This document shows, piece by piece, positions 39,376 through 52,304 of a DNA stretch of 64,000 nucleotides. The DNA is from Xanthomonas chitinilytica. GTDB taxonomy: Bacteria; Pseudomonadota; Gammaproteobacteria; Xanthomonadales; Xanthomonadaceae. The stretch covers positions 1-64,000 of the forward strand of contig NZ_JAPCHY010000011.1 of NCBI RefSeq assembly GCF_026107455.2. Direction: 5' to 3'. The number at the start of each line of letters is the position of its first letter. The stretch's first letter is position 1. The notes under the pieces were generated by a model. The model was given only the letters and a program-made list of their open reading frames with translations. It did not search any database and had not been told where the DNA came from. Position numbers and translations under genes: made by a program.

Positions 39376-39389
39376 TCATGGAGAAACAC

Positions 39390-39653
39390 GTGCACAACGT
39401 ACGACAAGCCGAGGCACTGATAGTGAAGATCGCCTATCAGCTGCGCCCACCGACTACGACCACCATGGCGCCGTGCAGGCGCTGCGGCAGACGCAGTCCG
39501 GGCGGCCAGCCTTGCGCCGACTGCCTGTCGGACGACCTGGGGGAACTCATCAGCAACAAGGGCGCGGTGATGCGATGGGTCGCCTCGCTGAAAGCCGCCG
39601 CGCAGGACGAACAGACGATCCTGAGCTACGCGCGGAAATCCGGCCCATCGTGA
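39390..39653 (+). CDS. Small zinc-ribbon protein (87 aa)
   Basis: GGAG at 39380-39383 lies 6 bases before GTG 39390, which I take as the start; the ATG at 39378 overlaps the T-run of the terminator before it. The protein contains P-C-R-R-C-G-R-R and Q-P-C-A-D-C, a four-cysteine zinc ribbon (about residues 30-48), followed by a helical tail. Function unknown; a nucleic-acid-binding or adaptor role is possible. Confidence 0.55.
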   Translation: MHNVRQAEALIVKIAYQLRPPTTTTMAPCRRCGRRSPGGQPCADCLSDDLGELISNKGAVMRWVASLKAAAQDEQTILSYARKSGPS

Positions 39654-39843
39654 TTCCAGCCGGCATCCTCGCGGCAGGAAGTCATGCCGCAGCGAAGCGC
39701 TCGCTCCTGCCCAGCCATGGACGGGACCGCGCTCGGCATCATCCATGCCCCATGGAACGAATGGCCATGCAGTCGCTCGCGCGCAATCACATGCATGGAC
39801 CCTTGCCTTCAAGGACCTGATCTCGCCCTGCCCAGGGAGTGAT

Positions 39844-39933
39844 TGGCGGAGAGAGTGGGATTCGAACCCACGGAAGGTTTGACCCTTCGCCGGTTTTCAA
39901 GACCGGTGCCTTAAACCGCTCGGCCATCTCTCC
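39844..39933 (-). tRNA. tRNA-Ser (anticodon TGA)
   Basis: The 90-base class II tRNA has encoded CCA, acceptor GGAGAGA pairing with TCTCTCC, anticodon loop CTTGAAA (TGA) and a long variable arm (CGAAGGGTCAAACCTTCCG). Confidence 0.96.
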
Positions 39934-40051
39934 GTGTCGCGCAGGCGCCTTGCGTGCCTGCGGCAGATGCTGGAACGTGTTCCCAGCGCCCGTCATCCGG
40001 GCCCGGCAGCGTGGCCGGGCGCGCATTCTCGCATGACTGGCCGTGCTTTGC

Positions 40052-41044
40052 TCAGCCGGCGTCCACCGCCAGCGCGCCGACCGCCGAGGCCTTGATCTTC
40101 TCCTTGGCGCGCTCGCAGGCGCCGCCGCAATCCAGGCGCGAGGCCTCCAGTTGCGGCGGCAGGTGTTCGGCCAGGAAGTCGATGAACACCCGCACCGCCG
40201 GCAGCAGGCCGCGGCGCGAGGCGAACACCGCGTGGCAGATGCCCTGCGGCAGCGACCAGTCCGGCAGCACCACTTCCAGCTCGCCGTTGCGCACGGCCTC
40301 GGCGCATACGGTTTCCGGCAGCATGGTGATGCCGAAGCCATCCTTGACCATCGACTGCAACAGCGGGAAATCGAAGCCGGCCACGCGCGGTTGCAGGTCG
40401 ACGCGGCGCACCGCGCCTTCCGGCCCGTGCAGCTCCCAGCGCTGGCGGGCCTCGTCCTCGCTGATGCTCAGGGTGACGTGGCTGGTCAGCTCGTCCGGGT
40501 CCTTCGGGCGGCCGGCACGGTCGAGGTACTTCGGGCTGGCCACCAGCAGTTCCTGCACCTGGCCGAAGCTGCGCATCACCAGGCTGCCGTCGTCGTCCAG
40601 CCGCGAGCGCACGCGCAGGGCCACATCGTAGCCTTCGTTGATGATGTCCACCCGGCGATTGCTGATGTTCAGCTGCAGCCGCACCTTCGGATATTGCTCC
40701 AGGAACTTCGGCAGCAGCTTGGGCAGCTGCATCTGCGCCAGCGACACCGGTACGCTGGCGCGGACCAGCCCGCGCGGCTCGGCGCTGAGCCGGTCCACCA
40801 CCTCGCGTGCGGCCTGGGCCTCGGAGAGCATGGTCTGGGCGTGGCGATGGACGCTCATGCCCACGTCGGTCACCGCGAAACGCCGGGTGGAGCGTTGCAG
40901 CAGGCGCACGCCCAGTTCGGATTCGAGCTGGCTGATGCGCCGGCTCAGGCGCGACTTGGGGATGCCGAGCGCACGTTCGGCAGCGGCGAAACCGCCGTGA
41001 TCCACGACCATCGCGAAGTAGTACAGATCATTGAGGTCCTGCAT
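40052..41044 (-). CDS. LysR-type regulator, divergent from azoreductase gene
   Basis: ATG 41044 (330 aa) begins the standard LTTR start [10 protein letters not shown]; the longer frame adds residues from the regulatory region. The helix-turn-helix is [17 protein letters not shown]. The effector domain has P-V-S-L and D-V-A-L-R-V. LTTRs paired with azoreductase or quinone-reductase genes often respond to quinones. The 119-base gap to the azoreductase start should hold its binding site. Confidence 0.9.
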   Translation of the reverse strand: MQDLNDLYYFAMVVDHGGFAAAERALGIPKSRLSRRISQLESELGVRLLQRSTRRFAVTDVGMSVHRHAQTMLSEAQAAREVVDRLSAEPRGLVRASVPVSLAQMQLPKLLPKFLEQYPKVRLQLNISNRRVDIINEGYDVALRVRSRLDDDGSLVMRSFGQVQELLVASPKYLDRAGRPKDPDELTSHVTLSISEDEARQRWELHGPEGAVRRVDLQPRVAGFDFPLLQSMVKDGFGITMLPETVCAEAVRNGELEVVLPDWSLPQGICHAVFASRRGLLPAVRVFIDFLAEHLPPQLEASRLDCGGACERAKEKIKASAVGALAVDAG

Positions 41045-41163
41045 GCCCGCAATCCCATATTCAGAACGATACGTGGCATTCAAGCATCTTTATCCTGAAT
41101 TTACAACAATCTACCTTGTGCCCTGTCGCGGCCAGGCCGCTCTCTCCGAACAAGGTACAAGCC

Positions 41164-41748
41164 ATGAAGCTCCTGCACATCGACTCCAGCGCACTGGGCG
41201 GCAACTCCGTCAGCCGCGAACTCTCCGCCGCCGTGGTGGAAAAGTGGCGCGACCGGATCCGGGACCTGGAAGTGGCTTACCGCGACCTGGACGCAACGCC
41301 GGTCCCGCACCTGACCGGCAGGTCGCTGGCAGGCACCGATGAAGCCGAGCACGAGGCCGCCGAACACACCCTGCAGCAGTTCCTGGACGCGGACGTGGTG
41401 GTGATCGGCGCGCCGATGTACAACTTCGCCATCCCTTCCACGCTCAAGGCCTGGATCGACCGCATCGCGGTGGCCGGCCGTACCTTCCGCTACACCGAGA
41501 ACGGCCCGGAAGGGCTGGCGGGCGGCAAGCGCGTGATCGTCGCCAGCAGCCGCGGCGGCATCCACAGCGGCGCGCCCACCGATTTCCAGGAGCCCTACCT
41601 GCGCCAGATCTTCGCGTTCCTGGGCATCGACGACGTGGAGTTCGTGCGTGCCGAGGGCGTGGCCTTTTCGCCGCAGCACCGCAGCGACGCACTTGCCCGG
41701 GCGCTGGCCGCCCTGCCGCAGCCGCAGGATCAGCGGGCCGCCGCCTGA
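41164..41748 (+). CDS. azoR: FMN-dependent NADH-azoreductase
   Basis: ATG 41164 gives 194 residues. The flavodoxin-like fold is recognised by [15 protein letters not shown] (FMN phosphate site), [17 protein letters not shown] and a later S-S-R-G-G. The enzyme reduces azo compounds and quinones with NADH by two-electron steps. Placed next to a divergent LysR regulator. A hairpin with T-run follows at 41828. Confidence 0.92.
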   Translation: MKLLHIDSSALGGNSVSRELSAAVVEKWRDRIRDLEVAYRDLDATPVPHLTGRSLAGTDEAEHEAAEHTLQQFLDADVVVIGAPMYNFAIPSTLKAWIDRIAVAGRTFRYTENGPEGLAGGKRVIVASSRGGIHSGAPTDFQEPYLRQIFAFLGIDDVEFVRAEGVAFSPQHRSDALARALAALPQPQDQRAAA

Positions 41749-41827
41749 GTCCTTGCCATCCATGCCACCGCCCCTCGTCGTGGCGGCATGGCTCCGGGTT
41801 GCCGGACTCTCTCCCCACGGCGACCCC

Positions 41828-41857
41828 GACGGCCCCTTTCCGGGGCCGTCATCTTTT
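41828..41857 (+). terminator. Terminator of azoR
   Basis: GACGGCCCC (41828-41836) pairs with GGGGCCGTC (41842-41850) and is followed by ATCTTTT. Confidence 0.8.
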
Positions 41858-41887
41858 CCGTCCGGCCATCGGGCATTGCACCAATGC

Positions 41888-41913
41888 GAACGGCCCCGCA
41901 TGCGGGGCCGTTC
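41888..41913. terminator. 26-bp palindromic hairpin between azoR and serS
   Basis: A perfect palindrome (13-bp arms, GAACGGCCCCGCA with its complement) lies between two converging genes, 34 bases beyond the serS stop. It has no T-run on the serS side, so it may end serS transcription only weakly, or stabilise the mRNA. Confidence 0.55.
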
Positions 41914-41946
41914 GGTTCTTCCGGTCATCGGCGCCGTTGCCGGCGC

Positions 41947-44633
<2,687 letters not shown>

Positions 44634-44650
<17 letters not shown>

Positions 44651-45947
44651 GTCCGAAACCGGCGCCGCCGGCCAGGGCGTCGAAACCGGGGAACGACGTC
44701 GCCACGTTGGCGACGTCGTTGATCCGCACCTCGCCTTCGCTCAACTGCCCGGCGATGGCGAACGCCATCGAGATGCGGTGGTCGCCATGGCTCTCGATGG
44801 TGCCCGGGCCGAGCGGACCGGGATGGATCGTGGCGCCGTCGGCGGTCTCGTCCACGCGCAGCCCCAAAGTCCGCAGGCCGGTGGCCATGGCCGCAAGCCG
44901 GTCCGACTCCTTGACCCGCAGTTCGGCGGCGCCGCGCACCACGGTCGGGCCGCGGGCGGCGGCGGCCGCGACGAACAGCGCCGGGAACTCGTCGATCATG
45001 TCCGGCACCAGTTCTTCCGGGATTTCCGCGCCCTCGAGCGGGGCATGACGCACGACCAGATCGGCGACCGGTTCGCCGCCATGCTCGCTGTGGTTTTCCT
45101 CGGTGATGTCCGCGCCCATCAGCCGCAGCGCGGCCAGCAGGCCGGTGCGGCGCGGGTTCAGGCCGACCTGCCGCAGGCGCAGCTGCGAACCGGGGACGAC
45201 GCTGGCGGCGACGATGAAGAACGCCGCCGAGGAGAAGTCCGCCGGCACCGCGATGTCGGTGGCGCGCAGGCGCTGGCCGCCGCGCAGCCGCGCCCTGCCC
45301 GGCGAGAAATCGATGTCCGCGCCGAACGCGCGCAGCATGCGTTCGGTGTAGTCGCGGGTCGGGTGCGGTTCCAGCACTGAGGTTTCGCCTTGTGCGTACA
45401 GCCCGGCCAGCAGCACCGCCGATTTCACTTGGGCGCTGGCGACCGGCAATTCGTAGTGGATGCCCTGCAGTTGCGAGCCGCCGTGGATGCGCAGCGGCGG
45501 CGTGCCGTCGGCCTGCGTGTCGATGCGCGCGCCCATCTGTGCCAGCGGCCCGGTCACCCGCCGCATCGGCCGCCGCGACAGCGATTCGTCGCCGCTCAGC
45601 ACGCTGTCGAACGGCTGCCCGGCCAGCAAGCCGGCCAGCAGGCGCATGCCGGTGCCGGCATTGCCGCAGTCCAGTTCGCCCTGCGGCGCCTTCAGCCCAT
45701 CCACGCCCACGCCGTGGACGATGCGCTGCGAGGCCGACGGGGTTTCGATGCGCACGCCCATCTTCGCGAAGATCGCGGCGGTGGCGCGGGTGTCCTCGCC
45801 TTCCAGGAAGCCGTCGATGCGCGAAACGCCGTCGGCCAGTGCGGCGAACATCACCGCGCGGTGCGACACCGACTTGTCGCCGGGGATGGCCAGCGTGCCC
45901 TGCAGCGGTTGGCCTTTGCGTGCGATCCAGTAGTGCTGGGAAGTCAT
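44634..45947 (-). CDS. aroA: 3-phosphoshikimate 1-carboxyvinyltransferase (EPSP synthase)
   Basis: ATG 45947 gives 437 residues. The enzyme core is recognised from L-A-I-P-G-D-K-S-V-S-H-R (start), L-D-C-G-N-A-G-T, P-x-R-D-Y-T-E-R and the end S-H-G-D-H-R-I-S-M-A. It converts shikimate-3-phosphate and PEP to EPSP in aromatic amino-acid synthesis. It follows pheA and serC in the usual order, with a 248-base gap containing a repeat. Converges with the second TonB gene. Confidence 0.96.
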
Positions 45948-45966
45948 GCGGAATCTCGTTGGTGTG

Positions 45967-46190
45967 AATCCTTCTCCCTGCGGGAGAAGAGCCTGCCCCT
46001 GCGAAGGTGGGGGTGCCTGCAGGACGGATGAGGGACCGGGCGAAGCGTCAGGGAGTCTGGATGCGAGGGCTTCGCCTCCGCCCCTCCCCCGCTTCGCGCC
46101 CCGGCCCTTGCGCTGGCGCAAGGGCGTTCGAGGGGCAGCGGACCGGGGGTTCGCAAACTGCACCCCTCACCCCGATGGGAGAAGGGCTTT
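45967..46190. repeat. Dispersed repeat, copy A
   Basis: A segment of about 220 bases, flanked by CCTTCTCCC...GGGAGAAG-type ends and containing GCGAAGGTGGGGG, GGATGAGGG and CACCCC...GGGAGAAGGGCTTT. It matches copy B (58354-58528) in reverse orientation at both ends and in several internal blocks. It lies between aroA and pheA; no gene is present in it. Confidence 0.65.
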
Positions 46191-46195
46191 GCAAA

Positions 46196-47344
46196 TCACG
46201 GCACGGCGACCGGGTACGAACCCAGCAGCTTGATCTGCGCCGAGTGCGCTTCCAGTTCGGCCAGCGCCTTCTGCATCGCCTCGTCCTCGACGTGGCCGGC
46301 CAGGTCGATGAAGAAGCCGTATTCCCACTTGGCCTGGTGCGAGGGCCGCGACTCGATCCGGTTCATGCTGATGCCGTGCCGCGCGAACGGGCTGAGCACG
46401 TCGAACAGCGCGCCGGGTTTGTCGTGGATGAACACCAGCACCGAGGTGCGGTCGTGGCCCGAGGACGGGAAGATCTGCCGGCCCACCACCAGGAAGCGGG
46501 TGGTGTTGTCGGCGTCGTTCTGGATCGGCTTGGTCACCACCTTCTTCAGGCCGTAGACGTGGCCGGCGCTCTCGCCGCCGATGGCCGCGGCATCGTCGGC
46601 GTTGCGCGCGCGGCGTGCGCCCTCGGCGTTGCTGGTCACCGGGATCTTCTCGGCCTTGGGCAGGTTGGCGCGCAGCCAGGCCGAGGTCTGCATGAACGAC
46701 TGCGGATGCGCGTACACGCGCTCGATGTCCTCGATGCGGCCGCTGCGCGACATCAGGTACTGCTGCACGCGCAGCTCGACCTCGCCGCAGATCTTGAGGT
46801 TGGAGGTCAGGAACATGTCCAGCGTGATCTGGATCGTGCCCTGCCCCGAGTTCTCCACCGGCACCACGCCGAAGTCGGCGTTGCCCGCCTCCACTTCCTG
46901 GAACACTTCCTCGATGGTCGCCATCGGCAGCCCCAGCGCGGAGCGGCCGAAATGCTTGAGCACGGCCTGCTGGCTGAAGGTGCCCTCCGGGCCGAGGTAG
47001 CCGATCTTCAGCGGCTCCTGCTGGGCCAGGCAGGCGGACATGATCTCGCGGTACACGTGCACCAGCACTTCGTCGCTGAGCGGGCCTTCGTTGCGGTCCA
47101 CCACCATGCGCAGCACCTGCGCCTCGCGCTCGGGGCGGTAGTAGTCCACCGCCGCGGCCAGCTTGCCCTTGGCCTTGCCGACCTGGTGGGCGAAGCGCGC
47201 GCGCTCGGCGATCAGCGTCTGGATGTCGCGGTCGATCTGGTCGATCTTGGCGCGCACGTCCGACAGCAGCGGCGCGGCGACCGCTGGCTCGGCCGATTTG
47301 CCGCGCGGGCTTTTGGCGGTGGACTTCTTCGGCTTTGCGGCCAT
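46196..47344 (-). CDS. pheA: Bifunctional chorismate mutase/prephenate dehydratase
   Basis: The 382-residue protein has a basic Lys/Ser-rich N-terminal tail, an AroQ-type chorismate-mutase domain (about residues 28-110; L-S-D-V-R-A-K-I-D-Q-I-D-R-D-I), the prephenate dehydratase domain (I-G-Y-L-G-P-E-G-T-F-S-Q-Q-A) and a C-terminal ACT domain (D-K-P-G-A-L-F-D-V-L, then E-S-R-P). It makes phenylpyruvate and is feedback-inhibited by phenylalanine. Between serC and aroA. Confidence 0.96.
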   Translation of the reverse strand: MAAKPKKSTAKSPRGKSAEPAVAAPLLSDVRAKIDQIDRDIQTLIAERARFAHQVGKAKGKLAAAVDYYRPEREAQVLRMVVDRNEGPLSDEVLVHVYREIMSACLAQQEPLKIGYLGPEGTFSQQAVLKHFGRSALGLPMATIEEVFQEVEAGNADFGVVPVENSGQGTIQITLDMFLTSNLKICGEVELRVQQYLMSRSGRIEDIERVYAHPQSFMQTSAWLRANLPKAEKIPVTSNAEGARRARNADDAAAIGGESAGHVYGLKKVVTKPIQNDADNTTRFLVVGRQIFPSSGHDRTSVLVFIHDKPGALFDVLSPFARHGISMNRIESRPSHQAKWEYGFFIDLAGHVEDEAMQKALAELEAHSAQIKLLGSYPVAVP

Positions 47345-47377
47345 GTTTCCCTTCCCTCGATGCCTTGCTGCTCTTCG

Positions 47378-47446
47378 TGTAGGAGCGACGTGAGTCGCGA
47401 CGGGATTTCCCGGTAACGCCTCATCGCGACTTACGTCGCTCCTACA
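47378..47446. repeat. REP-like palindrome, complete pair
   Basis: Two 23-base arms, one starting TGTAGGAGCGACG (47378-47400) and its near-perfect complement (47424-47446), are separated by 23 bases. It lies between pheA and serC and could fold into a long hairpin in the mRNA. Confidence 0.85.
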
Positions 47447-47455
47447 TGTTGGTGT

Positions 47456-48541
47456 TCAACCGTTGCGTTGCTGGAAGTCGCGCATGAACGCGGCCAGCGC
47501 CTGCGCGCCGGCCAGCGGCATGGCGTTGTACAGCGAAGCGCGGATGCCACCGACCGCCTTGTGCCCCTTCAACGCCAGCAGGCCGGCCGCCTTCGACTCG
47601 GCGACGAAGCGCGCGGTGAGCACGTCGTCGGGCAGGAAGAACGGGATGTTCATGCGCGAGCGTGCGGCGGCGGCCACCTGGTTGCGGTAGAAGCCGCCGG
47701 AACCGTCGATGGCCTCGTATACCAGCGCCGACTTGACGGCGTTGCGGCGGGCGAACTCGGTCACGCCGCCCTCGGCCAGCATCCATTTCACCGTCAGCCC
47801 GAGCAGGTACCAGTTCCAGGTCGGCGGCGTGTTGAGCATGGAGTCGCGCGCGGCGTGCGAGCGGTAGTCGAAGATGTCGGCGCGCGGCTGGCCGCTGCGC
47901 TCCAGCAGGTCGCGGCGGACGATCACCACCGAGATGCCGACCGGGCCCAGGTTCTTCTGCGCGCCGGCGTAGATCAGCCCGTACTTCGACACGTCCAGCG
48001 GTTCGGAGGCGATCGACGAGCTGAAGTCGGCGAACAGCGGCACCTGGCCGACGTCGGGCGCATCGCGGTACTCGACGCCGTGGATGGTCTCGTTGGCGGT
48101 GATGTGGACATAGGCCGCGTCCGCCGACAACCGCCACTGCGACCGCGCGGGAATGTCGCGGAAGCCGTCGGCCTCGCCATCGGCGGCCACCTGCACGTCC
48201 ACGTAGGGGCGCGCCTGCTTCACCGCGGTCTTGCCCCAGTGGCCGGTCAGCACGTAGTCCGCGCGCTGGCCGGGCGCGGCGAAGTTCAGCGGCAGCAGCG
48301 CCTGCTGCGTGGTGGCGCCGCCGGCGGTGAACAGCACGGCGTAGTCGTCGGGAATGCCCAGCAACGTCCGCAGGTCGGCCTCGGCCTCGGCGGCGACCGC
48401 GACGAACTCGGCGCTGCGATGGCTGATTTCGACGATGGACGCGCCGACGCCGTTCCATTCCAACATCTCCGCCTGCGCCTGGCGCAGGACCGATTCCGGC
48501 AGGGTCGCGGGGCCGGCACTGAAATTGAACGCGCGCGTCAT
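47456..48541 (-). CDS. serC: 3-phosphoserine aminotransferase
   Basis: ATG 48541 gives 361 residues. The PLP enzyme shows [10 protein letters not shown] at the start, G-G-A-T-T-Q (phosphate loop), F-A-D-F-S-S-S and [12 protein letters not shown] (with the Schiff-base Lys in A-Q-K-N). It works in serine and pyridoxal phosphate synthesis. First gene of the serC-pheA-aroA order; the palindrome just after it separates it from pheA. Confidence 0.96.
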   Translation of the reverse strand: MTRAFNFSAGPATLPESVLRQAQAEMLEWNGVGASIVEISHRSAEFVAVAAEAEADLRTLLGIPDDYAVLFTAGGATTQQALLPLNFAAPGQRADYVLTGHWGKTAVKQARPYVDVQVAADGEADGFRDIPARSQWRLSADAAYVHITANETIHGVEYRDAPDVGQVPLFADFSSSIASEPLDVSKYGLIYAGAQKNLGPVGISVVIVRRDLLERSGQPRADIFDYRSHAARDSMLNTPPTWNWYLLGLTVKWMLAEGGVTEFARRNAVKSALVYEAIDGSGGFYRNQVAAAARSRMNIPFFLPDDVLTARFVAESKAAGLLALKGHKAVGGIRASLYNAMPLAGAQALAAFMRDFQQRNG

Positions 48542-48703
48542 GTCACACCTGTTGGGCAAGACCCCTAGTATGCCGCAGCGCAAAAGGCTTGGGGCCGCCG
48601 CGAATGGTTGCAGCCGTATCCATTCGCGGCGGCCGAACGCGGCCTGTGGTGGACTGCCGCCAAGGCGTATACATGACGCGCGAACGAAGCCGGGAACCGA
48701 CCC

Positions 48704-49672
48704 ATGAGCCTGCGCGATGCACTGAACATCCCCAGCCGCGAGATCACCGACGAAGCGGTCTATCGCCAGCGCCGGCAACTGCTGCGGACACTGGTCGCCT
48801 TGCCGGCGGTGTCGCTGGCCGGCTGCGCCGAGGCCGATCCGCCGGCGCCGCCGGCAGCGCCCCCCGACCCGGCCCGGGTCGGCAGCGGGTTCGCCACCGG
48901 CGAACCGCTGACCCGCTACGAGGACGTGACCCGCTACAACAACTTCTACGAGTTCGGCACCGGCAAGACCGACCCGTCCACCGCGCCCCGGACGTTGCGC
49001 ACCCGGCCCTGGACGGTCAGCGTGGAAGGCGAATGCGAGAAGCCCGGGCAGCTCGACCTGGACGACCTGCTGCGTGGCCTGGCGCCGGAGGAGCGCGTGT
49101 ACCGCCTGCGCTGCGTGGAAGGCTGGTCGATGGTGATCCCGTGGCAGGGCGTGCCGCTGGGACCGGTACTGGAACGCTTCGCGCCGACCTCCAGGGCGAA
49201 GTACGTCGCCTTCACCACCCTGGCCGACCCGCAGCAGATGCCGGGCATCCGCTACCGCAGCATCCGTTGGCCCTACCGCGAAGGGCTGCGCATGGACGAG
49301 GCGATGCACCCGCTGACGCTGCTGGCCACCGGCCTGTACGGCAAGCCGCTGCCGCAGCAGAACGGCGCCCCGCTGCGGCTGCTGGTGCCGTGGAAGTACG
49401 GCTTCAAGAGCATCAAGTCGATCGTGGCGATCCGCTTCGTCGAACGCATGCCGGAAACCGCGTGGCACCAGCTGCAGCCTTCCGAGTACGGCTTCTTCTC
49501 CAACGTCAATCCGGACGTGGACCACCCGCGCTGGAGCCAGAAGACCGAACGCCGCATCGCCGGCAGCGCCAGCAAGCTGTTCGCCGAGCGCATCCCCACC
49601 CGGCTGTTCAACGGTTATGCCGAGCAGGTAGCCGCGCTGTATGCCGGCATGAACCTGAGGAAGTGGTATTGA
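48704..49672 (+). CDS. msrP: Protein-methionine-sulfoxide reductase catalytic subunit
   Basis: The 322-residue protein has a twin-arginine-like start ([18 protein letters not shown]), so it is exported folded. The molybdopterin domain contains [14 protein letters not shown] (Cys is the Mo ligand) and later [11 protein letters not shown]. It repairs oxidised methionines of periplasmic proteins, receiving electrons from MsrQ, encoded next. Confidence 0.94.
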   Translation: MSLRDALNIPSREITDEAVYRQRRQLLRTLVALPAVSLAGCAEADPPAPPAAPPDPARVGSGFATGEPLTRYEDVTRYNNFYEFGTGKTDPSTAPRTLRTRPWTVSVEGECEKPGQLDLDDLLRGLAPEERVYRLRCVEGWSMVIPWQGVPLGPVLERFAPTSRAKYVAFTTLADPQQMPGIRYRSIRWPYREGLRMDEAMHPLTLLATGLYGKPLPQQNGAPLRLLVPWKYGFKSIKSIVAIRFVERMPETAWHQLQPSEYGFFSNVNPDVDHPRWSQKTERRIAGSASKLFAERIPTRLFNGYAEQVAALYAGMNLRKWY

Positions 49673-49733
49673 CGCGCCCCGTCCGCGGCCGCGGCCAGCC
49701 ACGCCGGCCGGGCTGATCCTGGCCAAGGCGCTG

Positions 49734-50321
49734 GTGCATGCCGCGGCGCTGCTGCCGGCGGCGATTCTCGGCGCGCAGATCTGGCAGGTCTGGCGCACCG
49801 GCAGCAATGCACTGGGGGCCGACCCGGTGGCGGAGATCGAGCACCGCACCGGGCTGTGGGCATTGCGCCTGCTGTTGCTGACCCTGGCCGTGACCCCATT
49901 GCGCCAGCTGAGCGGCCAGCCGGTGCTGCTGCGCTTCCGGCGCATGCTCGGGCTGTATGCGTTCTTCTATGCCTGCCTGCACCTGTCCGCCTACCTGGTG
50001 CTGGACCTGCGCGGCTACTGGACCCAGGTGTTCGAGGAGATCGCCAAGCGCCCCTACATCACCGTCGGCTTCGCCGCCTGGTTGTTGATGCTGGCGCTGG
50101 CGGCCACCTCCACGCAGGGCTGGATCCGCCGGCTCAAGCGCAACTGGGGGCGGCTGCACCGGCTCGTCTACCTGGTCGGCATCCTGGCCGTGCTGCATTT
50201 CTGGTGGGTGGTGAAATCGGACGTGCGCGAACCGGCGCTGTACGCCTCGATCCTGGCGCTGCTGCTGGGATGGCGGTTGTGGCGCCGCCTCAGCGGGCGC
50301 CGAACCACAGCAGGCCGCTGA
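49734..50321 (+). CDS. msrQ: Heme-binding membrane subunit of MsrPQ
   Basis: GTG 49734 starts this 195-residue version. Similarity to the family N-terminus ([12 protein letters not shown]) begins upstream of it, where there is no ATG, GTG or TTG in frame before the msrP stop. A CTG start or another unusual codon may be used. Five or six membrane helices with histidines for heme (E-H-R-T-G, L-H-L-S-A-Y-L, L-H-R-L-V-Y, L-H-F-W-W) are seen. It delivers electrons to MsrP. Its end overlaps the convergent FHA gene by 32 bases. Confidence 0.9.
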   Translation: MHAAALLPAAILGAQIWQVWRTGSNALGADPVAEIEHRTGLWALRLLLLTLAVTPLRQLSGQPVLLRFRRMLGLYAFFYACLHLSAYLVLDLRGYWTQVFEEIAKRPYITVGFAAWLLMLALAATSTQGWIRRLKRNWGRLHRLVYLVGILAVLHFWWVVKSDVREPALYASILALLLGWRLWRRLSGRRTTAGR

Positions 50322-51099
50322 TCGCCGCGCCCAGCAGCAACGCGCTGAGCAGCAGCCACGGCCAGCGCCGCGAGCGCCGCAGCGCCGGTGCCGTGGTTGC
50401 GGCTTCCTCGACGCCGGCGTCGGCGTCCTCGGCGTCGTTGCCGCTCTCCACGGGCGCGCGCGCCACCAGCGGCACCTCGAGCACGAAGCGGTGCTGCGCG
50501 TCGAACACCACCTGGTCGCCCGGCTGCAGCCAGCAATGCCGCACCGGCACGCCGTTGACCATGCTGCCGTCGGCCGAACCCAGGTCGCGCAGCAGCACCT
50601 GCTCACCGTGGCGTTCGAAGCGGGCGTGGCGCAGGGCGAAGGCCGGATCGTCGATGACGATGTCGGCATCGGTGGCACGACCGACCACACGCGTCCGGTC
50701 CAGGATGAAGCTGCGGCCATGGTGCTGCCCGCCGACGCCGCGCAGCAGTATCCGCTGGTCGTCGACGACGGTGTCGGACGGCTCCGGCGCGTGCGCCAGC
50801 GACTGGCAGCCGCCCTGCACCACCACTTCCAGACCATCGGCAAAGACCGCGTCGCCGGCACGCAGCAGCGCCATCCGCCGCACCGGACGGCCGTTGACGT
50901 GGATGCCGCGGATGCCGTTGGCGACCTGCAGCCAGAGGCCGCGTCCGTCCAGGCAGAACTGCGCCAGCAGCAGCGTTCCGGGGCTGTCGTCGCCGACCCG
51001 GACGGTCCCGGAGGCATGCCGCACGATGCGCAATACGCCCGGCCGCAATGGCTGGTCGGGCTGTTGCCGGTTGCTGGAATGGACTTGCAATGTCTGCAC
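50290..51099 (-). CDS. FHA-domain protein with C-terminal membrane anchor
   Basis: GTG 51099 gives 269 residues. Residues 1-90 form a beta-rich region resembling a degenerate first FHA domain. Residues 110-190 are a clear FHA domain (R-T-R-V-V-G-R-A-T-D-A-D-I-V-I, then H-A-R-F-x-x-H and D-L-G-S-A-D-G-S-M-V-N-G). A C-terminal helix ([19 protein letters not shown]) anchors it. FHA domains bind phospho-threonine; no kinase is encoded nearby, so the partner is unknown. Confidence 0.82.
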   Translation of the reverse strand: MQTLQVHSSNRQQPDQPLRPGVLRIVRHASGTVRVGDDSPGTLLLAQFCLDGRGLWLQVANGIRGIHVNGRPVRRMALLRAGDAVFADGLEVVVQGGCQSLAHAPEPSDTVVDDQRILLRGVGGQHHGRSFILDRTRVVGRATDADIVIDDPAFALRHARFERHGEQVLLRDLGSADGSMVNGVPVRHCWLQPGDQVVFDAQHRFVLEVPLVARAPVESGNDAEDADAGVEEAATTAPALRRSRRWPWLLLSALLLGAAISGLLWFGAR

Positions 51100-51217
51100 G
51101 CGACGCAGCCTAGCAGGTTGCATGAACATGCAGAAGAACGACGTGGGGCTTGGACAGCGCCGCGCCGATGCGCACAATGCCGCACTCCCGATCCCCGCCC
51201 CGTGCCAGGAGTTTTCC

Positions 51218-51493
51218 TTGTCCCGCATCGACATCCGCCATCCCCACTCCCTGCCCGCCGAACAGGCGCGCACCGCGATCGAGGACGTGGCGCGCAAGCT
51301 CGGCGAACGCTTCGACATGGCCTCGCGCTGGGACGGCGAGGTGCTGCACTTCTCCCGCTCCGGGGTGGACGGCGCCATCGAGCTGCTGCCGGGCCAGGTA
51401 CGGGTGACCGCCGAGCTGGGCTTCCTGCTCTCGGCGATGAAGGGGATGGTGGAATCCGAGATCCAGCGGGTACTGGCCGACAAGCTGGGCTGA
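51218..51493 (+). CDS. Polyhydroxyalkanoic acid system protein
   Basis: TTG 51218 follows an AGGAG site. The 91-residue protein fits the PHA_gran_rgn family (D-I-R-H-P-H-S-L-x-x-E-Q-A-R, then R-V-T-A-E-L-G-F-L-L-S). Found near phasin genes in several PHA producers; its precise role in granules is not known. Followed by the phasin gene. Confidence 0.85.
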   Translation: MSRIDIRHPHSLPAEQARTAIEDVARKLGERFDMASRWDGEVLHFSRSGVDGAIELLPGQVRVTAELGFLLSAMKGMVESEIQRVLADKLG

Positions 51494-51585
51494 GGCGCCT
51501 TCCGTCGCGGCGGTTCCATCACGCCGCGCAACGCCCGCCACGCTAGGCTGGCCTTCGACCCGTCATCCGCATAGGGAGCAGGCCC

Positions 51586-52068
51586 ATGACCACGCACCAC
51601 CGAACCGCCCACGACGACACCTCCTCCGGCGCCAGCCTGCACGAGCAGGCGGAGCGGATCAGCCGCAAGGTCAGCGAATCGGCGCAGCAGGTCTGGCTGG
51701 CCGGCCTGGGGGCGCTGGGCCGCGCCCAGGCCGAGGGCAGCAGGTTGTTCGACACCCTGGTGAAGGAAGGCGAAGCCTTCGAGCAGCAGGCGCGGCAGGA
51801 CCCGGACCGCGGCGCGCCGCTGCGCGACAGCGTCGAGAACACCCTGGGCCAGGCCCGCGAGCGTGCGAGCGGCACCTGGGAAAAGATGGAGAAGGCGTTC
51901 GAGGATCGGCTGCAGGGCGCGCTGCGCCGCATGCAGATCCCCAGCCGCGAGGACATCGATGCCCTCAACCAGCGGATCGACGCCCTCAACAGCCGCTTGA
52001 ACCGCGCCGAAAGCCGCGCCTCGCAGCCTGCCGGCGGCGACGCTTCGAAAGCCGACGCCGGCGATTGA
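51586..52068 (+). CDS. Phasin family granule-associated protein
   Basis: The 160-residue protein has the phasin helix region (V-W-L-A-G-L-G-A-L-G-R-A-Q-A-E-G-S-R-L-F-D) and a polar coiled-coil tail (D-I-D-A-L-N-Q-R-I-D-A-L-N-S-R-L). It resembles PhaI/PhaF-like phasins that coat PHA granules. With the preceding gene it forms a second PHA locus, 25 kb from the synthase. Confidence 0.88.
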   Translation: MTTHHRTAHDDTSSGASLHEQAERISRKVSESAQQVWLAGLGALGRAQAEGSRLFDTLVKEGEAFEQQARQDPDRGAPLRDSVENTLGQARERASGTWEKMEKAFEDRLQGALRRMQIPSREDIDALNQRIDALNSRLNRAESRASQPAGGDASKADAGD

Positions 52069-52304
52069 GCGGTGCGGCGCCGATGGATGTTGCAAAGCAG
52101 CATGACATTGGCGACAATCCGCACATCCCGCCAGCAAGACCGATGCCGATTGCTTCCCTCCCCTCTCGGCATCGGATTGGCGGGTTTTTCATGCCCGGCC
52201 GTCGCCATCCTGGCGCCGCGGCACCACGCGTTCCCGCGTGAGCCCTGGGCCCGCGAAGAGATATAAACTCTCCTGCTCGCCACACGTACAGCTTTGGGTG
52301 TCCC

